The notes under the pieces were generated by a model, which was not told the DNA's origin, searched no databases, and worked only from the letters and a program-made list of their open reading frames with translations. Below, piece by piece: positions 36,508 through 49,882 of a stretch of 59,807 nt of DNA (the stretch's first letter is position 1; each line of letters starts with the position of its first letter). Origin of the DNA: Phaeodactylum tricornutum CCAP 1055/1 (Eukaryota; Bacillariophyta; Bacillariophyceae; Surirellales; Neidiaceae). The stretch is from NCBI RefSeq assembly GCF_000150955.2, contig NC_011672.1:1300342-1360148 (forward strand). Reading direction: 5' to 3'. A program made the translations under genes and the position numbers.

Positions 36508-39500
36508 ATGAGTCCGGGGCCGAGGTCCACACATCCCTCGTCGTTGCAGACCACACCAACTGCACGCCGGAAAGGAGGCGCCGGACAACAAGGTGATTCA
36601 GAGTTTCTACAAAAGCTCGCGGGTGCCTGCAATCAACATCAAGCTTCGTTGCATTCACACGGCACGGAAGCCTTTCAGGAAGACTTGGATGCTGTTCCCA
36701 CTCCTTGTCAAGCCGCGATTCGAACAATTCGACAGCTCATTCCCAAAGCAGAAAAGTCCTACGCGCCGTCGAAGCACACGACTATCCTCGATGTTGCGAA
36801 TATGTGCGATTTTTATCGCAACGTTCTGCAAGGAGTCTTCTGCCCCCACGCGCCACATCTTTTGGATTTTGGTAAACGAAGTGGAACCGAAAGTACGTCT
36901 CGTGCGCCTTTACTTGTAAATTGCGGAAGTCACGGTACGATTACTAAAAGTTCGCCTTCCTCATCTGCGTGTTCGTTCTTTGGTAGTTTTTCCGCGCGTC
37001 AATTTCCTATTCCAACACCTGGTTTCCAAACCGATCATTGCGAACATGGTGCTTGTTGCGGAGAGTGCTCCGGTTGCGGACAAGATCCAGCTCACGATTG
37101 CGCACTTGCTGAGCTCAATTTCCGACGAGCGTTGGCATGATTTGGTGCAACAAGATTTGATTGATATGGGTGCTGATCTTTCTGACTTGGCGGCTTCTTG
37201 GGACCGTGGCGAGTTGAGTGGGAAAGATCAACAGCAGGTTTTCTTGATCCTATTGGCGGAGACCGTGCATCATTCAGGACTACCAAATGATACGGAATAC
37301 AGTGTTCCCGTGCGAAATCGTGAAATGGTGACGATATTGCAAGCGGCCGTGTGGGGTATACTGCACCGCTATGTGTCGTTCCGAAAGCATGCTCGTGTCA
37401 ACACTGATTCTGTGATGAACCAAGCCGACTCTCCGTCTAGACACGCGGACATTCATTTTGCGAGTGTCTGGAGAGATCCAGAACTATTCTTTCTTTTACT
37501 TTGTCAACTGCGCCGACTTCTCGAACCATCGACCTCCTGTGAGCCGAGAGCTATAGTATTCAATAGTCGTTCGAAAACTGCGGCCATCATGGTTGTGTTT
37601 CGTTTGATACAGGACATGAAGCGCCGCGGTGCCGATAGTGTGGCACAATTGCTGGAAATCGGGCTTTTGCTCGCAGCAGCAATGCTGGAGCATTGTCGGG
37701 TTCTCTTTGGAGACTCAAAGACGACATTCAATGGTTCAAGTGCAGTTCAGCTCTCGCAACAACTCGCCAAGTCGTTTCGTTTGTTGGTGTTTCCCCCTCC
37801 ACGCGTCCACGGTTCAGTTTCTGCGAAGCATGCACAACGTGCTCTCTTTTTTGAGCTTCTCCCGACTCTTTTAGACTGTATGCATTGGATTTGTCCCTCG
37901 GATGTCAACGTTACAGCCTCATCATTCAGTTTGGTTTTACTAGACGCCTTGAAACAGGCTTTTCAAGAAGTCTTGGAGGCAGAGAGTTCTCTATACGGAT
38001 TCGTAATGTCAAGGGAGTCTGTTGCCAATATATTTTCTCTGATCGTTGATCCTGAATTGGGCAATTCTGCTGTCGGTGTCGTATTGCAGCTACTGGCTTT
38101 CGGAGACGTTGCGTACGAAAATCTGATAGATTGGAGTCTTTTGAAGAGTTTGTCTAAAGTAGCCACGACAGATTTTGAATCATTAAGACTGCCCAGCTTT
38201 TCCATTTCAGAGGACCAACACTGTGGAGGGGAAGAGCTTACTGCTGCTGCTGCTGGAACAAAAAGAAAACCGTCTTCGATTGAAAGCCTTAGAGCACGAT
38301 CACGAATTCATCTTGAGAAATCGTTGGGTAAAATCCGTCGCATTGAACAAATGACTGTCTGCTCCAGGCATAGTGTCAAAGCCTCTGATTCTTGTTCAGT
38401 ACTGGAAGAGCTAAGTCGTGTCTTATGCTCTGCAACTCATTGTGTGAGCAGACTGGCTAGGTTGCTCCAGACTCACGAACACATCCATTACTCGAAAGAG
38501 ACAGCTCAACTAGACGCCAGCAGTATTATGGAAATTATGCTTGCACCAGCTTTGCAAGGAATTGTTATACTGGCTTCGTTATTGGCCCAAAGACCTTCCC
38601 ACTTCCAAGCTTTCGATAAAGATGAACCAAACGGAAGAGCTTTGCGGCTTCTGGCGACTTTCATCGAAACTGCTGGGCTCGCAGGAAGGCATTTTTTTTC
38701 AAAAAGTCGTGCGAGCGACAAATACGATCGAAGAATTGGTGAACTCTTCTTTCGTTGCAGTACCCAATTGAATATTCTTATCTCCCGGCGCTCTCTTCCA
38801 GCGTCGTTGAATGGTTCTTTTAAGGCCTTTGTCAATATCGGCTTGGATTTATCAGATTGTTTGCTGCTTTCGGATGACGAAGCGATGTACATAGGAGCCG
38901 AAGCTCATTGCGACGTGATTAGAACCGCTCCGGTACCAGAGCCCATCTCTGTACAGTATTTTGAATGCCCCCCAGGCGCCGTACCAATCGCTCTCGACAT
39001 ACAGTCTACCTATAGCTCACATTCCCAAATACGACGTATCGCCTGTTTGCGCTGGAAATATATAGGTGGTGTGGTTGCTGCTGGAGGTGACGATGTTCCA
39101 CTCGTTCGCCTCAGCATTGAAACAATCCGCCAAATCGACTGCAAACAAACTAAGTCTGCTCCTCGGCTCCTCCTTTGGCAGACGGTTGCATGGCTTTTTC
39201 TCAACGCGTCTCGTGATGAACTCGATACGTTGCTTACCAATCGAAGATCAATCGAAGATTCGGAGTTCTATGGATACGTAAGATGGATGGTCGAATCCGC
39301 ATTTGCGGATCGAAGTGCTTTCATTCGAAATTATGTTTCGCGGGAGATTGGAACACTTTTCAGCGGTAAATCCTTGGGTAAAATACTCGTGGCTTTCGCA
39401 TCAGGCAACGAATCTCAAACCATAGGCCTCGAGGCTATGCTGGATTCTGATGTGCAATGTCGAACGACTATAGTGGCTGTGTCGGATCGTCTTTTTAAGA

Positions 39501-42500
39501 TGATTGACGAAGTCCTCCACGAATTCTGCTATTCCCCACAATCCACATTTTCATGTTCAGCAACCACGTCGCAAGAGCCACGAGTTAGCAACGCAGGCGC
39601 CTCTGCATTACATGGCTTGCGGTGCTCCCAAAAGTTGGCTCTACGTACGCTTCTGTCAATTTGCGACCACGTAGACTCTAAAAGCATTGCCGGCCGATTC
39701 ATTTACGAATACTCTTTCATGCGTATCGTTCGGTTGTGGTCATCGGTATCGAGACGACCTCAGGGGATTACGAAGGGGCTTTCTTACGGCGAGATGGCTT
39801 GCTTCAGGAAGCGAGGTCCAGTTGGAACACTTGTTCCAAACGAGTGGTTCGGTGCCCTTATCCCCTCTATTGTTCGAGATGTGCTTGTCGTAAGTACGGA
39901 ATATTGCGGTCGTTTGCCCAAACAGGGATTTGAAGGCATACCACCGAAAATGATTGAATTCCAATACTTTTTGCTGGAGACCTTTTTTGAGAACCTCTTG
40001 AACCGTGATCGAGAAGACGGAGCTCTCGAAGTGACACGGACAGGAGGTATACTTGAATCGATCCTACCAACCATTATATCTCAATTCGTAGCCGAGATGA
40101 ACTACGACGCTTTGCGCCTCGTTGCCGGTTTTAGGATATTTATTCAAGCTCGAAAAAGGAAATTTGAAAAGATTACAATGCGAAATGGTTCCATTGGCGT
40201 CCTCCCAAGATTCCACCGTGATTCAGTAATTGAGGATATGTTTTCTTTCGCTTCTAAAAGTACAAGGACTAGACAATGGGCACGAAACCTCGGCGATCAT
40301 GCGCGAAACATGTGTTTGACTTCATTTCTTATCGAGAGGACTCTGCCGTTGATTTTTTTTAAAGCAGGGAAGGCCGAACTGGTCTTCTTTATCAAAACTG
40401 CCCTCCAAAACACAATTACCCTGAAGAAGCTCTTGTCTTCTCGTGAACAGTTGATTTTGAAAGGACTTATTTGCGAATTGACCAAAGATTCCGAATTGAG
40501 AAGCGCAGCAGGACGTGTCCTTCGTACCGCTGCTATCGCCAGGAGCCAGGAGCGGAGCGGAGCGCCGTCGCTCATTGTTTCTAACGAAAGCCAAATTTCC
40601 ACCACGTTGAATTTTCGTGACTCGGCCGGATATCATCGTGAAGCGACCGCCGCTATCTACTGGGTCACTTCACATTTTATGTACCTTCTGGTGAATGCTG
40701 TACAACATCGGTGGGGATTTCGCTCAATCAACGAACGCGTCCATGCCATGCATTGTTTAACCTTTATGCTAGAGAACCTGCAAGCTTCCGACGCAGCACA
40801 ATATTTTCCTCAAATACTGACCAGCGTAAACGCTGCAATGACCCAACGGCTTGAACCTGCGATGGACAAAAAGGAGCGCAAAGGAACGCTGGAGCTTCAC
40901 TTTCTCGCAGTGCATGTCCTGTCTTTATTCACGAAACGGATAGCCGAGAGCAATCCAATGTTTCTTGGCCAAAACTTAACTACAGTGGTTGTATCGCTCA
41001 TTCCTATTTTGTCGTCCTCCCTTTTTCCATCCTTTCTCGTGGACGGTGCGGAACAGAAGATTGCCCAGGGATCCTTGAATGCCGCCGTCGGTATGCTAGA
41101 AGAATTTACTACGGGTGAGCTTGGGAAGCACTTGGCGCCTTTCTTTCGAAAGATTCCATTCCTCCCTCCGTGCGCAGCACTGGACTCGGTACGTGTAGCT
41201 CTTAAAGGGCTTGGGGTGGACTTTGACAATCTTCATGTGGTTTCTGTCCAAAGTCCGCAGCAAGATGGTCAATGGCGTGGAAGCTTAACAAGCGATATTG
41301 GATCGGGTAGTGTGGACAGCGCAAGTACTGCGTGTAATTCTCGTCGCCAGCTGGCACTTCGGCAGCGACTGGAAATGATTTGCTCCCTACTTGGGAACGA
41401 AAACGCTAGTATACGCCGTGTAGTTCTTGAGCATTTAACGTCCCTTCTTAAAGCCAACCGAGAGTTGTTCCATCGCCTACTGGAAAACGAAAGTTTTTCT
41501 TCCATGAAGAGATACATCACGGTTGCCTATTCTTGCACGAAAGGTAAGAGGAGTGAGCTTTTGTCAGAAAGCGTCTTTCAGATTCTCAGCGATGGCGTAT
41601 ATTTTACCAGGTTCGTCCAGAGGAGCAATTACTGAGATGATTGATTTGCTACTGTCAAGATGTTCCCGGGAAACGGATCACGACACAAAAATTTTGCTAG
41701 CGACTTGTTTCGGAGAAGTTGGCGCTATAGGGGAGCACTACATAGCCGAGACAAAGCCTGCTTCGAACGACTCGGTGTACACAGGTGCCTGGAGACTTGA
41801 ACAGGCACCTTGGCAGTCTAGACCAGCTCGGTATCAGCTGCATCTTGTGACTAAAGATCTTGTTTTCGCCCTTAAGGCCGCTTCGTCTGCATCAGAACAA
41901 CACAAAGTTGTATATGCGATACAACAGCTTCTTGTTTTACTCAATCAGCATGCTCCGCACACTACAAACGAGACTGTAAACGTCGAACGAAATGTGATGA
42001 GTAAAGGAGACATGTCAGACTGGCTAAAATCGAAACTATCAGAGGCTAAGGTTCTTGATACGGTGGAGCCGTTCTGGTCTTCTGAATTTCAAGAGGTAAG
42101 TGGCGAACGGGTGCATGCTTTTCCTGTCCATTTCTCATTCTCACATCCATTCAGGTTGAAGGCTACAGCACCAGACAACCCCCCTTTTTTTCTAGAGCGG
42201 ACTCGTATTATTCGTGGATCTCAAATTGGTGTCGATTTATGGTTCATCGATCGAACCAAAACGAGAATACGCAGTGGAGCGCGCTTTTTTTTGCTTGCCG
42301 AACAGCTATACGGACAAAAGCCGGTCTACCAGTTTCCGAGTTCCTCTTACCGCTGCTCGTGCTCGACCGCATATGCTTCGGTAGTGGTGAGGATAAGGAA
42401 ACTGTTCTAAGGGAGTTCCACGAAGCCCTGACAATCGACGAACGCAAACTGCTGATGAATATTGGCGATCGGCAAAGGGTAGTTAGCGCCCTTTTTATGG

Positions 42501-45500
42501 TCATCGACACGTTCAAGTACTGGTTTGAGCAAGAAACTGAAAAGAGGCACCGGAAGTCTTCTCACAGGGCCAGCTCAGTAAGCGAACCGATGAAGGCAGC
42601 TTTAGCTGGAGACAATTGGCAACTTGACGATTCCATGCCTGCCATAGAGTACTTTCTCGAGGCACTCCCCCTTTCTGTTCAAGCAAGGGCAGCGTCTCAC
42701 GTTGGAATGTACGCAAGATCTCTACAGCTACTTGAAATGTCATCTCGTGCCGCGTCGGCGAGCAAGGTGTTTGAGGCGGGGAGCAGAGGCTCCTCACGGT
42801 ACGAGGCAACGGCGGCGGGCACCTGCCCGGCGGTGGACCTAGAGCTGATGAAAGATGTCTTAGCCGCGCTAAAAGACTACGAAACTATGTCGGCTTTGAG
42901 CCAAGAGAGAGATATTATTGCTTCTGCGGATACTAGAGTGAAGGATAGTATAAGGTTGAAAGAAGCAGCTGCTGATTGGGAAGGGGCTCTGCAAGATTTC
43001 GAATGCGCACACCAGCTTGCCCCGGCCATTCGTGACAATCAAGTTCTTCACTGTGGCACATTGCGTTGCCTTCTTAAGCTGGGACAATTCGAAAGGTAGG
43101 ATGACTTTATGATTTTTCGTTCGCTTTTCGTTCGCTTTTCGTTCGCGTTCTTACTTGCAGTGTTGACAGTGTCTTAAACCAGGTAAGCGGGTTCATGAAA
43201 AGAGAACTTTCTGACAAGCGCTACGATAGCCATCAGCTGGGGTCCAAAACGATTCCATTCGCGGTAGAAGCAGCCTGGCGAATGGGAAGGTGGGATACTT
43301 TGTCGAATCTTTTAGCGACGGAAAAGAATCAAGGTACTAATAGCAAAAGGACGTACGAAGTTGCTTTGGGAAATGTTATGCTTGGTCTGCACAAAAAAAA
43401 TTTGAAGAGTGTTTCGGTTGACCTAGACAGCGCCCGATCAGTTGTAATGGAAGAGCTTGCAAGCGCAGCAAGGGAGAGCTATACAAGAGCCTATGACCTC
43501 GTTGTCAAGCTCCACATTCTTCGTGAAGTTGACGATGCAAAAGAGATTATTTGTAAGGGAGACAGTTCTTCGATTTTGAATGAGCTTACCGAAGAGTCAG
43601 GATGGGGGCAATGGGAAAGAAGGCTAGCCTATGTATCTCAGTCTGGTGCAACATCAGTAGTAAACGCGAGATTAGCCCTGGGGAGACTGGCTGGAGACGC
43701 CGGTCTTGAAGGTTCTCTTTTTGTCAGCGTCGGCAAAAGAGCACGGAAAGAAGGCATTTTCAACATTGCGAATAATTCATTTGCCCAGGCCGAGGCTGCA
43801 GTCGCCAATATCTCTGATTTCGGCTCTTTGCGCAGTTCTCTGATACTGGAAGTCGCTAAGCTCAAGCGTGACATGGGAGAGACCAACCTGGCCTTACGAA
43901 TACTCGAGCCCGCGGATGTGGGAGACCTGTTCGATACCAAGAGCGACCAGCTACAAACGGAAGTCATCCGCAGAGCGTCTCAGATGCTGCAACCCTCGGG
44001 GAAGCTGCTAAACAACGGAAGGTTTGATGCAAATGGCCTACAAGAGAAACGACTCGTTGACTTTTTTGTTGAATGTGCGCTGCAATCGACGAGATGGATG
44101 ATGGATGGTGGATTAAAAGCAGGCGCAGAAATAATGTACCGATTTCGAACGATACATCGGATTGCACCTTCCTTTGAAAAGGGTACGTTCCACTATGTCC
44201 ATTCAGCTCGCTTTTGAAGGCTTTTTTTCTCATACGCAATTATTTAGCCCACTTTCTATACGCCAAGTACCTCGATTCTGTTCTAAAATCTCGAATTTCA
44301 GCGTTGCAAAGAAGACAAACAGGTCAACTGCCGGGGTTAGATGAGGATGACTTACGGAGTCGAACGATTGGAGCCGACGAAGCTTGCCAGCGAAATGTTC
44401 TACGAATAATGGAGCACTATACACAGACATTGTGTCTCAATTCGATACATGTCTACAATGCATTACCACGATTGCTCTCCCTTTGGTTCGATTTTACGTC
44501 TATACAAAGTAGTATCGAGGACCGGGAAGTGCAAGGTAAGTTAATGCGATAGATGTGCGACTCGTTCTCTTGTCTAACTTTACGCTCCGTTCCGTACAGG
44601 CAACTTGAAGCAGAATCAGGAGGAAGCCAATGTGTTTATGGGTAATCATTTTAAAAAGATTCCTGCGCAAGCCTTCTATACTGCTCTTCCTCAGCTGGTA
44701 TCGCGTATAGTTCATGTAGATTCTGACACAGCATCCGTCGTTCGAGGTATTTTGAAACGGGTTCTTACAAAGTTCCCGAAACAAGCCATGTGGCCGCTCG
44801 CTTGGTTGCGACACTCAAAAGCTTTAGAAAGGAGAAAAGTAGGAGATAGCATATTTCAGGATGCCGAGAAGACGCTAGTGAAAGCTTCAAATCAAACCCA
44901 CTACAGAGTCTTGATGGCGTCAAAGGGTCTCTTCAAATTTTTCCAAGAACTTGCAAAGTACAAGAACTCGGATCTATCCACTCAATCAATAAATGTCAAG
45001 CCCTGGAAAGGCGAAGTAGATCTAACTGAATTTATTCCTCCCGTTCAAGCAGCGTTGTCAGCTTCACTGGACTCATCTGAGAGCGCATTTATGAGCGATC
45101 CGTTTCCTAGACAAGTTCCACGCATGAGATTGTTCTCACAGCGCGTTTCTGTGATGAGCTCGAAGGCCCGTCCCAAGAAATTGAAAGCCTATGTTGTTGC
45201 AGCTGACTCTAGGCTGTCCTCAGCATGTGCAAGTAATGGAACGGATCAAAATCTACCCGACATTGGTGAGATTCATTTTCTTGTCAAACAGGAGGCAAAA
45301 GGTGACCTTCGCAAGGACGCACGTGTTCAGGAGCTAAATAATGTTATCAACCGGCTAATGGCGAATTCGAGGGACTCAAAAGGACATACTACGCACAATA
45401 GACGGCACGGACTAAGAACCTTTGCTGTCACTTGCTTATCAGAAGACACAGGTCTGCTGGAATGGGTGCCCAATACGTCTTCACTTCGAAGTCTCGTATC

Positions 45501-46449
45501 GGTAGCGTACAATCCACAGGCAAACGCGTTCTCTTCTCGGCGACGTGGATCCCGCCTAGTTGCAATGAACGATCCAGTTTTGCGAGGAAATTTTGAGAAG
45601 AAATGCCAAGCAATGTATTTCTCAGACGGAAACCTACGGAAAGCCGCTACTTTGTTTGAAGAACTCTGTCTCAGACAATACCCTCCTTTACTCTATTGGT
45701 GGTTTGTACAAACGTACTTGGATCCGCATTCCTGGTACGAAGCTCGAATCAGATTTACATTGAGTGCTGCTGCTTGGTCGGCTGTCGGGCACGTGATTGG
45801 TCTCGGAGATCGACATTCAGAGAACATTCTGGTCGATGCATTGAACGGGGAATGTGTCCATGTGGACTTCGATTGGTACGTTGATCAAGGCAGTTTCGTA
45901 CTTTCTCATTAAGTTGCCGACAGCCTCATCATCTTCTTCAACTGAATCAGCATTTTTGACAAAGGCCTACTGTTGCCTCGCCCAGAAGTTGTTCCGTTCC
46001 GTTTAACTGCAAATATGGTGGACGCCTTCGGGCCGACCGGGGTGGATGGCGTCTTTCGGAGTGGATTAAAATCAGCCATGACTACCCTTCGCGACAATCG
46101 CGATACACTACTGTCCGTCTTGGAGCCGTTTGTCAAGGATCCCGTGATTGATTGGAAAAGATACCGATCACATCAACGCAACGACGCGACACCGACACAG
46201 GAACGTCCCGTAATGGAAATGAAGCGATCAATTAACGTGATTGATGAGCGTTTGCAGGGCATCTACAATTTAGGAAATCCAAACGCGAAAAAAATCCGAA
46301 GGACAGATGGGTTCATCGATCAGGAAGACGACAAAATAACCCAAATGTTACCTTTGTCTGTCGAAGGGCAAGTGCACAAAATGATTGCCGAAGCAACGAG
46401 TAGCGAAAACTTGGTTCAACTGTATGTAGGATGGATGCCGTGGGTATAG
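36508..46449 (+). CDS. ATR: ATR/Mec1 checkpoint kinase (phosphatidylinositol 3-kinase-related kinase)
   Basis: Eight exons close in frame to 3143 residues: 36508-36871, 36987-41543, 41611-42095, 42155-43095, 43161-44182, 44248-44535, 44600-45875 and 45951-46449. Introns are 58-115 bp. ATR is the nuclear Ser/Thr kinase that senses RPA-coated single-stranded DNA with ATRIP. The N-terminal 2000 residues are HEAT-like helical repeats. The FAT domain follows and includes SFEKAHFLYAKYLD across the 44183-44247 intron. The kinase domain shows HFLVKQEAKGDLRKDARVQE (about 2770), catalytic loop GLGDRHSENILVD (about 2953) and HVDFDCIFDKG across the last intron, then VPFRLTANMVDAFGPTG. The FATC end is LSVEGQVHKMIAEATSSENL plus LYVGWMPWV. 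ATR rather than TOR or ATM is supported by the VDGVFR and FATC wording. The protein is longer than human ATR (about 2640). The third exon's acceptor is the least certain junction. Confidence 0.92.
43113..43150. repeat. Short TTCGTTCGCTT repeat in an ATR intron
   Basis: An 11-bp unit repeats about three times inside the 65-bp intron 43096-43160. It provides the pyrimidine-rich tract and probably has no other role. Confidence 0.7.
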
Positions 46450-46739
46450 CTCTTTTGGCAGCAATCAAAGACGAGAGAAATCAGTTTTGCTTCACTTAAT
46501 CTACCTAGCCTAGAAGCACAGCAAATTGTGAATATTGATACGGACGGAACTACCGTTCGGCTTGCTCGGCTTACGGTACAATCCATCAACGCACAAAGCA
46601 ACCATATTGCAACGTCACATTCCAGAAAAACGTGAAGCCGCAAATTTAAAATATTCGGTCCCGATTCATGTCGAATATTTGCAAATTTTGCATACAAGGC
46701 TAACGTTAGTCCGTCCTTATGCGCTCGAAATCACGTATG

Positions 46740-47949
46740 TCAGTCGCACTCCGGTCTAAATGTCTTTTCCGATATGTGAGGCGACTCCGGAATCGATGTA
46801 GGCTCCCGGGCAAAGAGTTTGAGCGGGGGTGCCCTACCATCAATAAGAATCTCGTCTCCTAGTTCCAAATTGTGCATCAGATGTGAGCCGTCAATGAAGA
46901 TTCGTCCCTTCTGTGAATTCCATCGCACATGCATTTTTTCTTCCGTTCTGATCATTCCGTTGTCGAGGTCGTGGCCATCGACATTGCCTCCTTCAATCAT
47001 ATGCTCACGAATCAAGTACTGAATATCTTCCGAAGCGAGGGGCATTGGTTGTCCACCAGCTGCCGCCATTGCGGCGGTCGATCCCGTCGACGTACTCAGC
47101 CACATGCCCGAACTCCAAACATTGAGAGAATTCTTGACATCGTAGGTTTTCCCGCTAAAGCGGGTAATGGTCCCATACGTTTCCGACAATGTCGGAGCAC
47201 CTTCTGGTACAAGATTCATCCAACCCAAGCGAAATCGGGACACGGCTGCAGGTGACGGGTTGGCAATCAAGAGATCGTTCAAAGCTGGGACGAGACGAGT
47301 TTCGGAAAAAGTCGATTTTACCTTGCATCGGATTCGAGTCCGCGCCTGCAAATATCCTCCGCCGTATAAAACCTGGGCAAGTCCATCTTCCATATCGAGT
47401 GCAGTGCACATACATAGTGCACCGTGAGAACGCCGTTCGTCAGATTTCTTGTGAACGACTTTGATATCTTCGGGTTTGACATTAGGATCCGAGTTGATGC
47501 CGAGGAGAGGAATCGTTCCGTGATCAAGAAAGTGTGCGGAGCTCAACACGGTACCATCGCCTCCAACTGCCACCACCAAATCAACATCAGCTAAATGCTG
47601 TCGATCCAGTTCGACACGATTCACGCAGGAAAAGTTGACTTGGTGTTGACGAAGAATTGCAAGCAGGTGCGAGACACATTGCTTGTGTGCCTTATAGCGA
47701 CTTTCGAGACGCTTCCATCGGAGTGCCTTTGGCGCTTGTCCTCTGAGCTTCAACTGACGATTATAAAGGAAGCAACAGATGTTAGTACCAAAGCGTTGTT
47801 TGCGTAGACGATGGTTGGAAACGCGAAGTAAAAATACGCACTTGTGAATATTCTTCAAATGCGGTCTGCTTAATGACAACCAGCAAATTGTTGAAACGCA
47901 GCGAGTTTCCCCGCAAATGAGATGAAATTTGCGATGCCGGCAAAACCAT
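46740..47949 (-). CDS. NAD(H) kinase of the plant NADK3 type
   Basis: Two minus-strand exons, 47949-47842 and 47753-46740 (88-bp intron), give 373 residues. The first exon supplies VVIKQTAFEEYSQ, which joins LKLRGQAPKALRWKRL across the splice, as in plant NADK3-like proteins. The nucleotide-binding motif GGDGT sits at residues 100-104, followed by LLGINSDP (about 118-125). A second conserved block is SSGMWLSTSTGSTAAM. These enzymes phosphorylate NAD or NADH with ATP to make NADP(H). The short N-terminus carries no obvious plastid bipartite signal, so the cytosol or peroxisome is more likely, though this is inference. The gene converges on ATR, with 290 bp between stops. Confidence 0.88.
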
Positions 47950-48533
47950 CGTTACACGAATAGGTTAGGATGTAACTCGGCCAAAATGAGTAGAAGACTC
48001 CTTATTCGGAGAGACTTTGTTGATCAAATGAGAAAACGGTAGTGTGGTTGCTGTGCTGTTGTCACCCGTCATCGTCGGCGTCTGTCTTGGCCGAAAAGCG
48101 TTCCCGTTGGAGCATACCAACAAATAGGGGTAGCATACTTTTCGATTCGGTCTGCACACTGTGCGCCAAGAATCGTTTCTAACGTAAGTGCTGATGTCAT
48201 CCCTACCGATTTTAGGTGAAAGAGGACTGCTCTTGGATAGCGACACTTTTTTTATGTACTCGTCTAATTATTTTGTGAAAGAACAGTTACTCGAGTTTTT
48301 GTTGATGTGAGCACGGCCAAACTCACAAAGTGAGCCGAGAGCTCGAGCTCTTCCTTCCACAATTTTTGCACTTTCTCTTTTCAATACCAAAACATTTGTC
48401 GTTGGCCATCATAGAATGCTGCTTGATGTTTGCTCCCCGCATCACGATTCGATTCCAAAAATTCATTCCTTGCAGTTAACCTGTTGACGTGACACGAACA
48501 CAACCCACAAAGCAACTGGATCCACTAGCTAGA
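47950..48533. other. Divergent intergenic region
   Basis: About 580 bp between the NADK start and the TPR gene start. Only short frames occur. It presumably contains both promoters. Confidence 0.4.
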
Positions 48534-49649
48534 ATGTCTCCCTTGAAATTTCAGCCGGTTGCAGATTCTCCCCCTCTTTCTCCAGAGACCAAGCGAGCCT
48601 CCAAAGTGACAGCAATAACGTCAACACGGACGGTGACGGACATATACTTGCCGTCGCGATCGCGAACGCTCTCGGTAAACAGCCAAGAGAGTAATGCGGG
48701 CTCGCGTATCGAAGTCACTGCAAAACTCTTACGAAGCATCAGCAGTCGAAACACTACTGGGACGATTGTTCTCAAATCGACGACGGGCTCAGCCCCTCGG
48801 CATCATAATCGGTCCTCACCGAAATTCGACTATCCTGAGAACGTCTCCGAGCTCAAAGGAGCCTTGCAACGACGGCAGAACTACATAGGCAAAACTCATC
48901 CTTCAATTGGTTCTTTGTGGAACCGAATCGGCAACGTTCATTTTCGTCAGGGGGCTCGACATGACGCTGTATTCAGTTACCGAAACGCCCTTGTCTGTGA
49001 CCCTGGCAGTCACTACGGTGCAGCATATGCCAACCTTGGCACCGTCTACGGCAGTCTCGGTAGTCTTGACCTCGCCATCGTCGCCTCACATAAGGCCTTG
49101 CGGAACTACAAAGTGGATTGCGGATCTGAAGGCAAACTAGCAAATACTGATGCCATCGCCAACGTCTATCACCAGCTTGGACTCTGTCAGTCCTTGCAAG
49201 GTCATTACCAACTAGCGTCTTCATTTTTGGAGCGTTCTCTCGAGATTCGTAGAAGTGTCAACGGTCCCCGGCATGCGACCGTCGCCAAAGCGTTTGATAA
49301 ATTAGGGCATGTGCACGCTTTGTTAGGGGACTACCAGATAAGCATACAGTACCACGAAAAAGCTGGTGAAATTTTCCTCGCCGTCGGTTTTTCGCTGATC
49401 CCGACATTGCAAAAAATTGCACAATTGCATGTACTGCGTCGGAACTATACTGACGCCGCCATTGCTTTACGGCAAATCTTCAGTTTGCAGAAGGGCGCAG
49501 GATCCGATTTCGACGTACAGGCCGCGTACGGTACTTTGCAGCGACGAAGACATATGTACACATGGACGCATCAAGCTAATCTAGCTGAGCAGTGCCACAA
49601 AGAATCCATGCGCTTTCGGGAAAAGTATGGAGAGACTGAATTTCTATAG
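48534..49649 (+). CDS. Tetratricopeptide (kinesin-light-chain-like) repeat protein
   Basis: Single-exon protein of 371 residues starting at ATG 48534; the frame also extends upstream to a GTG at 48489, which is not preferred. The N-terminal 110 residues are Ser/Thr/Arg-rich and disordered. From about 120, TPR-type helix pairs follow with spacing of about 40 residues, for example SLWNRIGNVHFRQGARHDAV, AYANLGTVYGSLGSLDLAI, VYHQLGLCQSLQGHYQLAS and AFDKLGHVHALLGDYQISI. The long repeat spacing resembles kinesin-light-chain TPRs. It should be a protein-interaction scaffold. Partner and location are unknown. Confidence 0.8.
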   Translation: MSPLKFQPVADSPPLSPETKRASKVTAITSTRTVTDIYLPSRSRTLSVNSQESNAGSRIEVTAKLLRSISSRNTTGTIVLKSTTGSAPRHHNRSSPKFDYPENVSELKGALQRRQNYIGKTHPSIGSLWNRIGNVHFRQGARHDAVFSYRNALVCDPGSHYGAAYANLGTVYGSLGSLDLAIVASHKALRNYKVDCGSEGKLANTDAIANVYHQLGLCQSLQGHYQLASSFLERSLEIRRSVNGPRHATVAKAFDKLGHVHALLGDYQISIQYHEKAGEIFLAVGFSLIPTLQKIAQLHVLRRNYTDAAIALRQIFSLQKGAGSDFDVQAAYGTLQRRRHMYTWTHQANLAEQCHKESMRFREKYGETEFL

Positions 49650-49882
49650 TTGCTGGATTTTGCTATCAAGTTGAGGCAACTTCAAATTACCGATGCAACC
49701 AGCTAGACAATTTTGAAAAAAGTTTTGTGTATAGATACTATTGGAAGCACTATTTCATATCTTTTATGTTCTCCTTGTTATGCAAGTTCTGCTGGAAAGG
49801 TTGAAAGCACTCGAGCCATGAATTCACAGTAAAGGGACTACAATCGAAACTCAAAGTCGTACTATTCAGCACCATCAATCGA

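Noticed and set aside
36271-37140. Treating the 289-codon frame as an independent gene upstream of ATR
   Set aside because: Its first part joins the ATR frame through a GT-AG intron (36872-36986) in correct phase, and its last part is that intron plus shadow of ATR exon 2.
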